DNA of 64,000 nt from Bacteroides ihuae (GTDB taxonomy: Bacteria; Bacteroidota; Bacteroidia; Bacteroidales; Bacteroidaceae), in assembly GCF_900104585.1 (NCBI RefSeq), contig NZ_FNVX01000004.1, positions 124,001-188,000 of the forward strand, in the 5' to 3' direction. The notes under the pieces are model-generated. The model was not told the origin of the DNA. It was given only the letters and a program-made list of their open reading frames with translations, and did no database searches. Shown piece by piece: positions 10,401-18,647 of the stretch. Within the stretch, counting starts at the first letter, position 1, and each line of letters opens with the position of its first letter. The position numbers and the translations under genes were made by a program.

Positions 10401-11736
10401 CGATGCACTGATAGTACCGTTCGAAGCATTTGCAGGAGAACGTAACATCATTATCCGTAAATACATCCGTCTTAGCTCACCTGAATTTCAGTATGACGAA
10501 GATGCTATGCGCAAAGTAATCACCAACCTATTATCGAATGCGATCAAGTTTACACCTAACGGAGGAACCGTGACACTCTATGTAGCGTCAATCATTCATA
10601 CTGAAACAAAGAAAGAACAACTCTATATCTGTGTCAGAGACACAGGCACAGGAGTTCCGAAAAAAGATCTTGAACAGATTTTCAATCGCTTCTATCAATC
10701 AAGGGAACACATTAAATTCCCCGTTTACGGTCAAAGTGGCACCGGCATAGGTTTGTATCTTTGCAAACGCATCGTTCAGCTACACGAAGGCACAATAACA
10801 GTTCGAAACAATCGTAAGGCAGGTTGCTCGTTTCGGATGCAAGTACCACTATCTCGCTCAGAAAGTAACGACCCTGCTATTGTTCTCCCAAACAGTAACA
10901 ACACCCCACAGCAGCAGGCTGACCAGAATCTACAGAAATCTAATTTGACCAAATCACTGGGTGGGCTAACCATGCTGGTGGTTGAGGATAACAAGGACAT
11001 GCGTGCCTATATACGCTCCATCCTTACCGACAAATATCATGTGATGGAAGCAGAAAATGGAGCAGAAGCACTAGCTGTTTTGAGCGATTACAACATCGAT
11101 TTCATTATTAGTGACCTGATGATGCCTGTGATGGATGGTATGGAGCTATCGCGCAAAGTGAAAGAAAATTTTGCCATATCACACATTCCTTTTCTGATGC
11201 TCACCGCTAAAACAGCCAAAGAGGCTCGCTTAGAAAGCTTCCGCATAGGAGTGGACGAGTATTTACTAAAACCCTTTGACGAAGAGTTGTTACTTGCAAG
11301 AATCAATAACATACTTGAAAACAGAAAGCGTTATCAACGCCAGTTTTCATTCAATATGGAAGTGGATCAGCTACAAATGGATGAGGAATCGAACGATAAA
11401 AAGTTCCTCGACAAAATGATGGAGGTAATCAAAGAGAATTATAAAAACTCCTATTACGAAGTTAGCGACCTAATAGAAGCAATGGGCGTGAGCAAAAGTT
11501 TACTCAACAAAAAAATGCAAAACCTCACCGGACAATCGGCCGGACAGTTTATTCGTAACTACCGTCTTAACATCGCTCGTGAGCTAATTATAAAAAACCG
11601 TATCACAAAGAATATGAATATATCCGAGATAGCCTACGAAGTCGGCTTTAACGACCCCAAATATTTCACCCGCTGTTTCACTAAGCATTTTAATATTCCA
11701 CCCAGTAGCCTCCTTGAAGAGAAAGGATCATTGTAA
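7447..11736 (+). CDS. Hybrid two-component system sensor/regulator (HTCS), arabinan PUL activator
   Basis: A 1429-aa one-protein signalling system. After a signal peptide (ending AQAQE) comes a periplasmic two-propeller sensor of Reg_prop repeats (to about residue 730, many LWIGT/LWVGT-like strands), then a Y_Y_Y domain and one membrane segment near residues 814-832. The cytoplasmic part has a coiled coil, a histidine kinase (His915 in NITHEFRTP; N box NLLSNAIKF; G boxes DTGTGV and GTGIGL), a receiver (VVEDN; Asp1223 in SDLMMPVMDG) and an AraC-type helix-turn-helix at the C terminus. ATG at 7447 or 7456 is preferred because the promoter box ends at 7433. It corresponds to BT0366, known to respond to arabinan oligosaccharides. 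It lies between the two operons carrying the matched GTCCAC sites. Confidence 0.95.
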   Translation: MTAMRKHSLFTLLLLWLFLISFSAQAQELFTSRYNITYVTMNNGLLHNFIDDIYKDHRGFLWLSTAGGGLSRYDGYEFVHYNTSTPRTKLKSNFIRNVCEDAFGRLWIVSEGGTDILDLSSLQLVIPLDKQNKIAVLLNQPGIRVMNDSRKNIWLCCGSSLHKIVFDEKGDIANTYTLTSIPLLIPSVALQDVDEDGNIWMGFGNEVHKVTAPKNGILRTSIVSPRLKFEVGTFISVFKAKENEVWIGTDRGLFRYNKSGDLLKHYQHANSDHRTLSQNYITDLAITGDKQLIVATLKGANIYNPITDGFEHIAQEGLSTGNKLNSNFVNCLLVDGNIIWYGTETGGINKMTPRRLSIRNFSYQQDNSYSLSRNPVNAIYEDMKENLWVGTVEGGLNKKIKNENRFQHYTTEAPSRLSHNSVSAITADGRNHLWVGTWGGGINLLELNHADQQVIKYISSKTHPGFPIDFIGSLCYDPINKGMWVGANQGIYFYDFATERFISPFANKAGEKVHGCIGAIIDRHDQLWMGCMEGVYMINLHSFKKGHFAYKYLKYKLDEPNSRLVEKISCFFLTVNGTLWIGSNGYGIYKCVETGKNSYKFVSYTTAQGLANNSIRGILEDSKGSLWISTNNGLSCMDSSTGRFTNFSTDDGLASNQFYWNAYCKAKDGNLYFGGLEGLVSIGSEHLQTKPFASKVTFTKLRILNEEVLPGNDYIDTDISTAKIIHLHEKDKSFSLEFAALNFDPQSTAVYSYRLLGFEENWVEVPANRRFASYTNLQPGTYTLQVKYASEGDSSDSQIAELTIVVEPFFYKTTGFILLMILIIGMSIYQVYKWRIRSLQQQKQLLHKTVEERTSELEKQKEVLENQTIALSRQNNMLTQQNEKITRQKKQLIQMSKKVQELTTDKLAFFTNITHEFRTPITLIIGPIERALKLSSNPQVMEQLHFVERNSKYLLSLINQLMDFRKIESGKLEIVPSTGNFVQFIDALIVPFEAFAGERNIIIRKYIRLSSPEFQYDEDAMRKVITNLLSNAIKFTPNGGTVTLYVASIIHTETKKEQLYICVRDTGTGVPKKDLEQIFNRFYQSREHIKFPVYGQSGTGIGLYLCKRIVQLHEGTITVRNNRKAGCSFRMQVPLSRSESNDPAIVLPNSNNTPQQQADQNLQKSNLTKSLGGLTMLVVEDNKDMRAYIRSILTDKYHVMEAENGAEALAVLSDYNIDFIISDLMMPVMDGMELSRKVKENFAISHIPFLMLTAKTAKEARLESFRIGVDEYLLKPFDEELLLARINNILENRKRYQRQFSFNMEVDQLQMDEESNDKKFLDKMMEVIKENYKNSYYEVSDLIEAMGVSKSLLNKKMQNLTGQSAGQFIRNYRLNIARELIIKNRITKNMNISEIAYEVGFNDPKYFTRCFTKHFNIPPSSLLEEKGSL

Positions 11737-11751
11737 ACATAATTAAACTCT

Positions 11752-11856
11752 CTCTACAAGCCTTCTGAGAGGGGTTTGGTGAATTAACTACTTCAGCGCG
11801 GTGAATTAACTAGATCAGCGTGGTGAAGTAGTTAATTCACCACGCTGAAGTTATAT
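11752..11856 (+). repeat. 105-bp interspersed palindromic repeat, copy 1
   Basis: This copy begins 16 nt after the HTCS stop codon. The reverse complement of 56105-56209 aligns to it over exactly 105 bp with no gaps and, by my hand count, 17 mismatches (about 84% identity). It holds a 22-bp inverted repeat (11791-11812 with 11829-11850, 21 of 22 pairs) around a 16-nt loop. No T-tract follows, so it is not an ordinary intrinsic terminator. It contains no coding sequence. Confidence 0.8.
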
Positions 11857-11987
11857 CTTCACTTTTCAAAGCATCATTTGTAAATTAAAAGATATCCCAA
11901 TATATTTTAATTCATATAAGAAGCCTATCTGTGATAAGTGAAAGCAATACTCTAAAGCATTATAAGGCTAAACGAAACCTATAAATA

Positions 11988-12075
11988 AAAAGTGTGCAAA
12001 ATACACTTTTGTCCACTCCAAAAAATCGTTTGTCCACCACTAAATTTACGTTGCAAACTACATTTGCAACGTAAA
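11988..12075 (+). promoter_or_regulatory. Arabinan PUL promoter with HTCS and AraR candidate operators
   Basis: Four elements lie in order. A 23-bp palindrome, AAAAGTGT-N7-ACACTTTT (11988-12010), is the candidate AraR site. GTCCAC at 12011-12016 and again at 12032-12037 are 21 bp apart and form the candidate HTCS site. A TACATTTG -7 box at 12059-12066 lies 21 nt after the second half-site. A perfect 13-bp inverted repeat (12045-12057 with 12063-12075) brackets the -7 box and could form a stem-loop at the very start of the transcript or a further protein site. The ATG is at 12100. Confidence 0.65.
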
Positions 12076-12099
12076 CTTTTAAACCAAAAAATCTATATT

Positions 12100-13665
12100 A
12101 TGAGAACAAGAAAGTGGCCGTCACTCTTTACGGCGGCAATTTTAATTTTCAGCTTCTATTCCTGCCAGGAATGGAAGCAATGGGACGAACCTTCCGGCAA
12201 TCAGGCAATGCCTATTCCTGAACCACCGATCGATAAATCGGCCACCTTAGTAGCTAAGTTCACTTTCGAGAACAACTTAAAAAATTCATTAGACGCCTCT
12301 TCTATAGGACAAGCATTAGCTCAGGCAAGTGGAAAAGCTCCATCTTTTGAAGAAAGTACAGAGCGAGGTGGTAATGTTTTGCATCAATATTATGGTTATA
12401 ATGATGCATCTTCAATTAGCTATACAAAATTCGATAACCCATTAAAGGGAATAGAAGATCTTTACGGAGCATCTATCTCTTTATGGGTGAAAAGAACAGA
12501 CACAGATGTTTGGGATGCTATTTGGTCTTTTTTCGACGAAGATAATTCGGACGGGGTAAATGGAAGAGTTTATTTAACTCCCAATGGCTATTTAGGATTC
12601 AACGGAACCGGTGGTTATTTCGATTGTAACTATTCTGACAATGTCACAAATGCCATCTCCGTAAACGAATGGAACATGGTAACTATAACTGTTGATCTTA
12701 CCGGATTCGGCATCTACGTTAATGGAAAATTACTCTATGATATCAATACTCAACTGGCTTGGACAGCTACAGATGGCACTTCTGCCGCAAAATTTAGCTA
12801 TCAGAGTGTTGTTAACCTGATTAAGTCTTCACCCTATTTCTATCTGGGGTATGGTTCATGGTGGGGATCTTCTGATTTATTAATAGATGACCTACTTATA
12901 TATAAAGGAGCTTTAACAGCAACAGAAGTTTCTGCCTTATATGATTCTTATTCAGGATTAGTTGCCTACTATAATTTTGAGAGTAACTTAAAGAATGTGA
13001 TTAACGAAGCATCTGTAGGAGAATTATTAAAGCAAGCAAGTGGCACTCTTCCCTCTTTTGAAACAAACACTACCTGGAATAGCAGTTTCCTCCATCAATA
13101 TTTCGGCTACAATGATGCTGCCTCCATGAGCTATACAAAATTTGAGAATCCATTGAAAGGCAAAGATATTAATGGGGCTACAATTTCTCTATGGGTAAAT
13201 CGTATAGATACTAATGTGTGGGATGCTATTTGGTCATTCCTCGACGAAGATGCTACGGATGGAGTCGAAGGAAGAGTTTATCTCACACCTAATGCTTATT
13301 TAGGATTCAACGGAACCGGTGGATTCTTTGATTGCAACTGGCCCGACAATGTAACAAATGCAGTAGCTGTAGGAGCATGGAACATGGTCACAGTCACCCT
13401 CGATATTAATGGATTTGGCATTTATGTCAATGGTACAAAGTTATATGACAAAACCAACCAAGTTGCATGGGCCGCAGGAGGCACTGCCGCAGCCGACTTT
13501 GACTACACACGTGTAATCAATTTATTAAAATCTGCCCCAAATTTCTATCTCGGTTATGGCTCATGGTGGGGATCAGCTGATCTGTATCTTGATAATTTGA
13601 TGATCTATAATCGTGCGCTGGCTGATAAAGAAATCTCAGATTTGTATGAAGCAAATAAACAATAG
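12100..13665 (+). CDS. Two-LamG-domain surface lipoprotein, putative arabinan-binding protein
   Basis: A 521-aa lipoprotein (Cys22 after FSFYS) starting at the ATG at 12100; the longer frame from 11992 would begin inside the operator. After a Pro-rich linker it has two concanavalin A-like LamG/Laminin_G_3 domains, about residues 48-285 and 290-521. They are close internal duplicates: both contain DVWDAIWSF or NVWDAIWSF, GRVYLTPN, YLGFNGTGG and YLGYGSWWGS. It is the first gene of the PUL, 30 nt before SusC1. It has no catalytic signature that I recognise. Surface glycan capture is inferred from the fold, the lipid anchor and the context. It corresponds in position to BT0365. Confidence 0.75.
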   Translation: MRTRKWPSLFTAAILIFSFYSCQEWKQWDEPSGNQAMPIPEPPIDKSATLVAKFTFENNLKNSLDASSIGQALAQASGKAPSFEESTERGGNVLHQYYGYNDASSISYTKFDNPLKGIEDLYGASISLWVKRTDTDVWDAIWSFFDEDNSDGVNGRVYLTPNGYLGFNGTGGYFDCNYSDNVTNAISVNEWNMVTITVDLTGFGIYVNGKLLYDINTQLAWTATDGTSAAKFSYQSVVNLIKSSPYFYLGYGSWWGSSDLLIDDLLIYKGALTATEVSALYDSYSGLVAYYNFESNLKNVINEASVGELLKQASGTLPSFETNTTWNSSFLHQYFGYNDAASMSYTKFENPLKGKDINGATISLWVNRIDTNVWDAIWSFLDEDATDGVEGRVYLTPNAYLGFNGTGGFFDCNWPDNVTNAVAVGAWNMVTVTLDINGFGIYVNGTKLYDKTNQVAWAAGGTAAADFDYTRVINLLKSAPNFYLGYGSWWGSADLYLDNLMIYNRALADKEISDLYEANKQ

Positions 13666-13695
13666 ATTAATCTCTAATACATATTAATAAACACA

Positions 13696-16600
13696 ATGTT
13701 TTTTATGAAAGAACAACAGATAAATACTAAATATCCTCGAAATTCTATTTCACGGATACTTCTGGTAGCTTTGTTTGCCATGCTTTGCCAACTAACTTAT
13801 GCCCAGAAGAAGGTTATCTCCGGTTTGGTTAAGGATGCCAAGGGAGAAATTGTTATTGGTGCCAGTATTCTTGAGAAAGGAACGGGCAATGGCGTTATTA
13901 CAGATTTGGATGGAAACTTCAAATTAAGCGTATCCTCTCAAGCGATATTGCAAGTAAGCTATATTGGTTACAAAACACAAGAAATAACTGTAGCCGGCAA
14001 AGCTGTTTTTAAAATAACTTTAGTTGAAGATTCTGAAACACTAGAAGAAGTAGTGGTAGTAGGTTACGGTGCGCAGAAAAAAGAAAGTGTGGTCGGTGCT
14101 ATTTCGCAAGTAAGTTCTAAAGAGTTGATGAGATCACCTTCGGGTAACATATCACAAGCTCTGGCAGGGAAAATGCCGGGAGTGATAACATCTCAAACCT
14201 CTGGTGCTCCTGGTAGTGACGACGCACAGATCTTTATTCGTGGACGAGCCTCATTTGCGGGGGATAATCAACCACTTATTTTGGTAGATGGTGTGGAGCG
14301 AGCTTATTCACAAATCTCTCCAGATGATATTGAAAGCATCTCCACATTAAAAGATGCATCAGCAACAGCTGTTTATGGTGTACGTGGTGCCAATGGTGTG
14401 ATGATCATTACTACCAAGAGAGGTAAAGATCAAAAAGCAGCAGTAAGTCTTTCCGCCGATTTCCAAATACAATCGCCCACTCGCAAAGATACTTATCTAA
14501 ATTCCTACCAATCGGTTAGCCTGCTAGAAGAAGCTTTGGCCAATGATGGATTGCCTTCTCAGTTCTCTGCATCAGATATTGAAATGTACAAAAAATCATC
14601 TGCCGGACAACTAAGCGGCACTGATGCAATGCTTTATCCTAACGTAGATTGGTATGACTATGTACTTCGTAACAATGCCCCGGCACAACGTTACAATGTT
14701 AATGTACAAGGTGGAACCAAGCGTATGCGTTATTTTACTTCTGCTGAATTTTACAATCAGCAAGGACTATTCAAAAACTTCAGTACCGACCAATATGGCA
14801 ACGCCTCTAACTCTAGCTACCGACGTTATGCCTTTCGCGCAAATTTGGACTTCTTGATAACAAAAGACCTCACAGCTTCTTTGAATTTTGGTACTCGTTT
14901 TGAAGAACGTCGGGGGCCTAATTCCAACGAATATAACTCAAGCTATAGCGAAGTGTTTTATGAGTTGAATCACACTCCGGGCTGGCTATTCCCTGTGGCT
15001 TACGAAATAGGTGAAGGTGAAGACAAACAAGTACTATACGGTGGCAATTCACAAAACCAAAACAATATAGTGGGTAGACTAGCCAAAGCCGGGTTTTATC
15101 GTGCTACCAACACCATTAATGAAACTAATTTCATTATTAATTATAAAATGGACTGGCTTACAGAAGGATTATCAACCAAAGCGATGCTCTCTTTTGATTA
15201 TGACTCTTATTATCGTCGACTTTTCACTGCCAGTTTTGCTACTTATGAGCTCTTGTCATACAATAACAGCAACTATGATTTTGCACAATACAATACCGAT
15301 ACGGAGTTAGCCTATGCTGGCAATACTCAAACTACCACAATGAAACTCTATATGGAGTATGCTCTTAATTATGCCCGCAAATTTGGTAAACACGATGTAG
15401 GTGGACTGTTACTCTACAACCAGAATGACTATCGTTATCAGGCAGAATTGGCGCAACGCTACCAAGGTCTTGTTGGCCGTGCAACGTATGGATATGATGA
15501 GCGATATCTGGCAGAAGTTAATTTCGGCTACAATGGATCTGAGAACTTTATGAAAGGTAAACGTTTCGGCTTCTTCCCTTCTTTCTCGGTAGGTTGGAGA
15601 ATCAGTAACGAAGAATTTATGAAAGGCACACAAGAATGGTTGAATAATCTCAAAATACGCGCCTCATATGGCGAAGTAGGTAATGATAAATATTCTATAA
15701 ATGGAGTATTGCAACGTTTTCTCTACCAACCAGTCTGGACTCAGTTGGATAATGCTTACACCTTTGGTTCATCAAGTTCTACAGGCGGTATTTACGAAAG
15801 TCAGTATCCAAACTACACTGTTACATGGGAGCGAGCCCGAAAGTATAATTTAGGCCTTGAGATTGGACTTTGGAATGGCTTAATTAATGCCAACATCGAT
15901 TTATTTAAAGAAAAACGCAAAGACATCCTCACTCCTTACCTCACCCGTCCGGAATGGGTAGGAGTCAACATGGCATCCGGAAATCTAGGAGAAACAAAAA
16001 ATTCAGGCTTTGAGATTGAATTGAAACACAACAATCGCATAGGAAAAGATTTTCGATACAATGTCGGACTTACCTTCTCACATGCTAAAAACGAAATTCT
16101 ATCAATGGACGAACCTGATGCTAAAACAGACTACCGCAAGAGCGAGGGACATCCCATCAACCAATATTTTGGCTTAGTATGTGACGGTTTTGTAACCTCC
16201 GCAGATTTAGCTAGTCCAGATTTCCCTGTATCAACTTTAGGGAATGTTCAAGTAGGTGATTTAAAATACCGTGATATGAATAAAGACGGTTTTATCGACG
16301 ATCGTGATGAAACATTTATCGGCTATAGCGATATTCCGGAAAACACTTATGCTCTTTCTTTAGGTTGCGAATGGAAAGGCATCGGATTTAATGTGATGCT
16401 CCAAGGTGTCGATCATGTATCCCGTTACTATGATGCAGAAGCGATGTATGCCTTTGTTAGTGGAGGTAAGGTAAAAGAGCACCACTTGGATCGTTGGAAT
16501 CCCAACGTTTCAGAAACGGAGAATCTAAAAAACGCAAAATATCCATTGCTTCACTACGACAACTATGGCAATTACAATCAACGTAAAAACTCCTTCTTCT

Positions 16601-16824
16601 TGCAAAATGGTGCTTTTTTACGTGTGAAAAATATTGAGTTGAGCTATTCAATACCTCAAAAAATCAGTAATAAATGGAGTATGAGCGACCTGCGTTTCTA
16701 TGTAAATGCAAGCAATCTGATAACTTGGGATCACTTAGATGGTTTGACCGATCCGGAAAGCAATGGTTCTAACCGTTATCCTATAATGAAGACAGTGAAT
16801 TTTGGTGTTAACGTTAAATTCTAA
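13696..16824 (+). CDS. SusC-like TonB-dependent outer-membrane transporter 1
   Basis: A 1042-aa protein with a signal peptide ending TYAQ, a carboxypeptidase-regulatory-like domain (about residues 40-115), the usual EEVVVVGYG link near residue 117, a plug domain (LVDGVER, IESISTLKDASATAVYG, GVRGANGV) and a 22-strand barrel ending in NFGVNVKF. It imports arabino-oligosaccharides across the outer membrane with TonB energy. The start may be 13696 or the ATG at 13705. SusD1 follows after 6 nt. It corresponds to BT0364. Confidence 0.94.
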   Translation: MFFMKEQQINTKYPRNSISRILLVALFAMLCQLTYAQKKVISGLVKDAKGEIVIGASILEKGTGNGVITDLDGNFKLSVSSQAILQVSYIGYKTQEITVAGKAVFKITLVEDSETLEEVVVVGYGAQKKESVVGAISQVSSKELMRSPSGNISQALAGKMPGVITSQTSGAPGSDDAQIFIRGRASFAGDNQPLILVDGVERAYSQISPDDIESISTLKDASATAVYGVRGANGVMIITTKRGKDQKAAVSLSADFQIQSPTRKDTYLNSYQSVSLLEEALANDGLPSQFSASDIEMYKKSSAGQLSGTDAMLYPNVDWYDYVLRNNAPAQRYNVNVQGGTKRMRYFTSAEFYNQQGLFKNFSTDQYGNASNSSYRRYAFRANLDFLITKDLTASLNFGTRFEERRGPNSNEYNSSYSEVFYELNHTPGWLFPVAYEIGEGEDKQVLYGGNSQNQNNIVGRLAKAGFYRATNTINETNFIINYKMDWLTEGLSTKAMLSFDYDSYYRRLFTASFATYELLSYNNSNYDFAQYNTDTELAYAGNTQTTTMKLYMEYALNYARKFGKHDVGGLLLYNQNDYRYQAELAQRYQGLVGRATYGYDERYLAEVNFGYNGSENFMKGKRFGFFPSFSVGWRISNEEFMKGTQEWLNNLKIRASYGEVGNDKYSINGVLQRFLYQPVWTQLDNAYTFGSSSSTGGIYESQYPNYTVTWERARKYNLGLEIGLWNGLINANIDLFKEKRKDILTPYLTRPEWVGVNMASGNLGETKNSGFEIELKHNNRIGKDFRYNVGLTFSHAKNEILSMDEPDAKTDYRKSEGHPINQYFGLVCDGFVTSADLASPDFPVSTLGNVQVGDLKYRDMNKDGFIDDRDETFIGYSDIPENTYALSLGCEWKGIGFNVMLQGVDHVSRYYDAEAMYAFVSGGKVKEHHLDRWNPNVSETENLKNAKYPLLHYDNYGNYNQRKNSFFLQNGAFLRVKNIELSYSIPQKISNKWSMSDLRFYVNASNLITWDHLDGLTDPESNGSNRYPIMKTVNFGVNVKF

Positions 16825-16830
16825 GATAGT

Positions 16831-18636
16831 ATGAGAAAAACAATTTTATATGCAACTTTCATTGCACTGTTATCTAGCGCCGCGCTTACTTCTTGCGAAG
16901 ATATGTTTGGTGGCTTTCTAGATAAACAAGCTAGCAATGAACTCACTGAAGATGAAGTATTCAGTCTGTGGACCAATGCCAAGAAATATCATTTCGACAC
17001 ATATAACTACTTACGCCATGGCGCATGTCGAATAAATAACTCATGGATGGACTCCGCTACTGATCTGGCAGAAACAAGTTATTCCACCGGAGGTACGCGA
17101 AATAGTTTCAATATCGGTAACTATTATGCCAGTAGTGGATCTTCCGAATTGATAGACACATGGGAACATTATTTTCAAGGCATTCGTAAATGCAACATGC
17201 TGTTAACACGCATTGATGATGTGCCTAAATCAGCCAGTGATTCTGAAGAAAACTATCAAACTGATTTAAAGAATTTCAAAGCAGAAGCACGTTTTATGCG
17301 GGCATATTTCAATTGGGAGTTATTCCTCAGATATGGACCACTGCCTATTATTACTGATGTACTTGATCCGGACGGTGATTTACTTAGTGGCTATACTGAG
17401 CGGCCAACAAACAAGGTATTTGTGGACTTTTTATTGAAAGAACTCACAGAAAGCGAAGTGGGATTGATGGATAAACCAATGGGAAGTAAAGGAGAACTAA
17501 CGATAGATAATAACTTAGCCGGACGCATATGCAAACCTATGGCAAGCGCATTGCGCTCCAGAATTATCCTATACATGGCCAGCCCACATTTCCAGCAAGT
17601 ATACACAGCTGAAGGTAGTACCCCAATTACATGGCAAGATGCTGCAGATGCTGCAAAAAGCTTCATCAATACATATGGCAGTGAATATGGACTTTACTAC
17701 GGAACAAGTAACAACGACCTTCAACGGTATCAAGAAACGATTTTATTGCCACAGTTCAGTGGTAATAATGAAATCATCTTTTGGCGCAATGACACAAAAG
17801 TAGGATGGTCGGCTATTTCTTATGATACGCCTGTAGGCGAAGGCGGAAGTGGGGGCCTTTGTCCGTCTCAAAACTTGGCAGACATGTATGACATGGCAAA
17901 TGGACTATCTCCTTTCAGTCAATATGACGAAACAGGATCACCTGTTTACAACAGTAACAATCAGCCAACAGTAAATACAGAAAGTGGATATAATGACAGC
18001 AAACCTTATGAGAATAGAGACCCTAGATTCTATCGCACGGTGCTGTATCATCAGTCAACATGGAACAATGCACAAATCAATGTTGTGAAAGGAGGAAGAG
18101 ACAACCCCGTTGGCAATGCCAATGCTACTCCAACCGGATATTACTTTAGAAAATATATTCCTGAAACGATTCTCTCTAGCGATCATTCATTAACAGCATA
18201 CAGAAACTGGATTTTCATTAGATACGCAGAGATCTTACTGAACTATGCAGAAGCAATGAATGAAGCAAATGGACCTTCGGATGATGTATACAGTGCATTA
18301 CAACAAATACGCGATCGCGTGGGTATGACTTCCAAGATATCGAATCGTGCAGACTTAAAAACAAAGGATGCATTACGCAACTTTATTCGAAAAGAACGTA
18401 CCATAGAATTGGCCTTCGAAGACCACCGCGCATGGGATGTACGTCGTTGGAATGTAGCTATTGAGGCTCTTTCTCGTCCTATCTACGGCATAGAGATTAC
18501 AAATGGAACAGACGGAAGTCCAGTCTACTCCCGCAAAGTAGCCCAGAAACGAGTATTTACAGAAAAGATGTACCTCTATCCTATTCCAGAAACCGAAGAA
18601 TGGAAAACTGGTATAGATAATAACCCGGGTTGGTAA
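16831..18636 (+). CDS. SusD-like surface glycan-binding lipoprotein 1
   Basis: A 601-aa RagB/SusD-family lipoprotein (Cys22 after AALTS). It has SusD-like and RagB/SusD domains with the typical features: an early IRKCNMLL, a helical repeat region with FKAEARFMRAYFNWEL, and a late FIRYAEILLNYAEAMNEA followed by AFEDHRAWDVRRW. It caps SusC1 and loads oligosaccharides. The spacing to SusC1 is 6 nt and to SusC2 11 nt. It corresponds to BT0363. Confidence 0.94.
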   Translation: MRKTILYATFIALLSSAALTSCEDMFGGFLDKQASNELTEDEVFSLWTNAKKYHFDTYNYLRHGACRINNSWMDSATDLAETSYSTGGTRNSFNIGNYYASSGSSELIDTWEHYFQGIRKCNMLLTRIDDVPKSASDSEENYQTDLKNFKAEARFMRAYFNWELFLRYGPLPIITDVLDPDGDLLSGYTERPTNKVFVDFLLKELTESEVGLMDKPMGSKGELTIDNNLAGRICKPMASALRSRIILYMASPHFQQVYTAEGSTPITWQDAADAAKSFINTYGSEYGLYYGTSNNDLQRYQETILLPQFSGNNEIIFWRNDTKVGWSAISYDTPVGEGGSGGLCPSQNLADMYDMANGLSPFSQYDETGSPVYNSNNQPTVNTESGYNDSKPYENRDPRFYRTVLYHQSTWNNAQINVVKGGRDNPVGNANATPTGYYFRKYIPETILSSDHSLTAYRNWIFIRYAEILLNYAEAMNEANGPSDDVYSALQQIRDRVGMTSKISNRADLKTKDALRNFIRKERTIELAFEDHRAWDVRRWNVAIEALSRPIYGIEITNGTDGSPVYSRKVAQKRVFTEKMYLYPIPETEEWKTGIDNNPGW

Positions 18637-18647
18637 CTTAAAACTCA

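Noticed and set aside
11791..11850. 22-bp hairpin read as the HTCS gene terminator
   Set aside because: No T-tract follows and the same sequence recurs at 56105-56209, so it is better described as an interspersed repeat.
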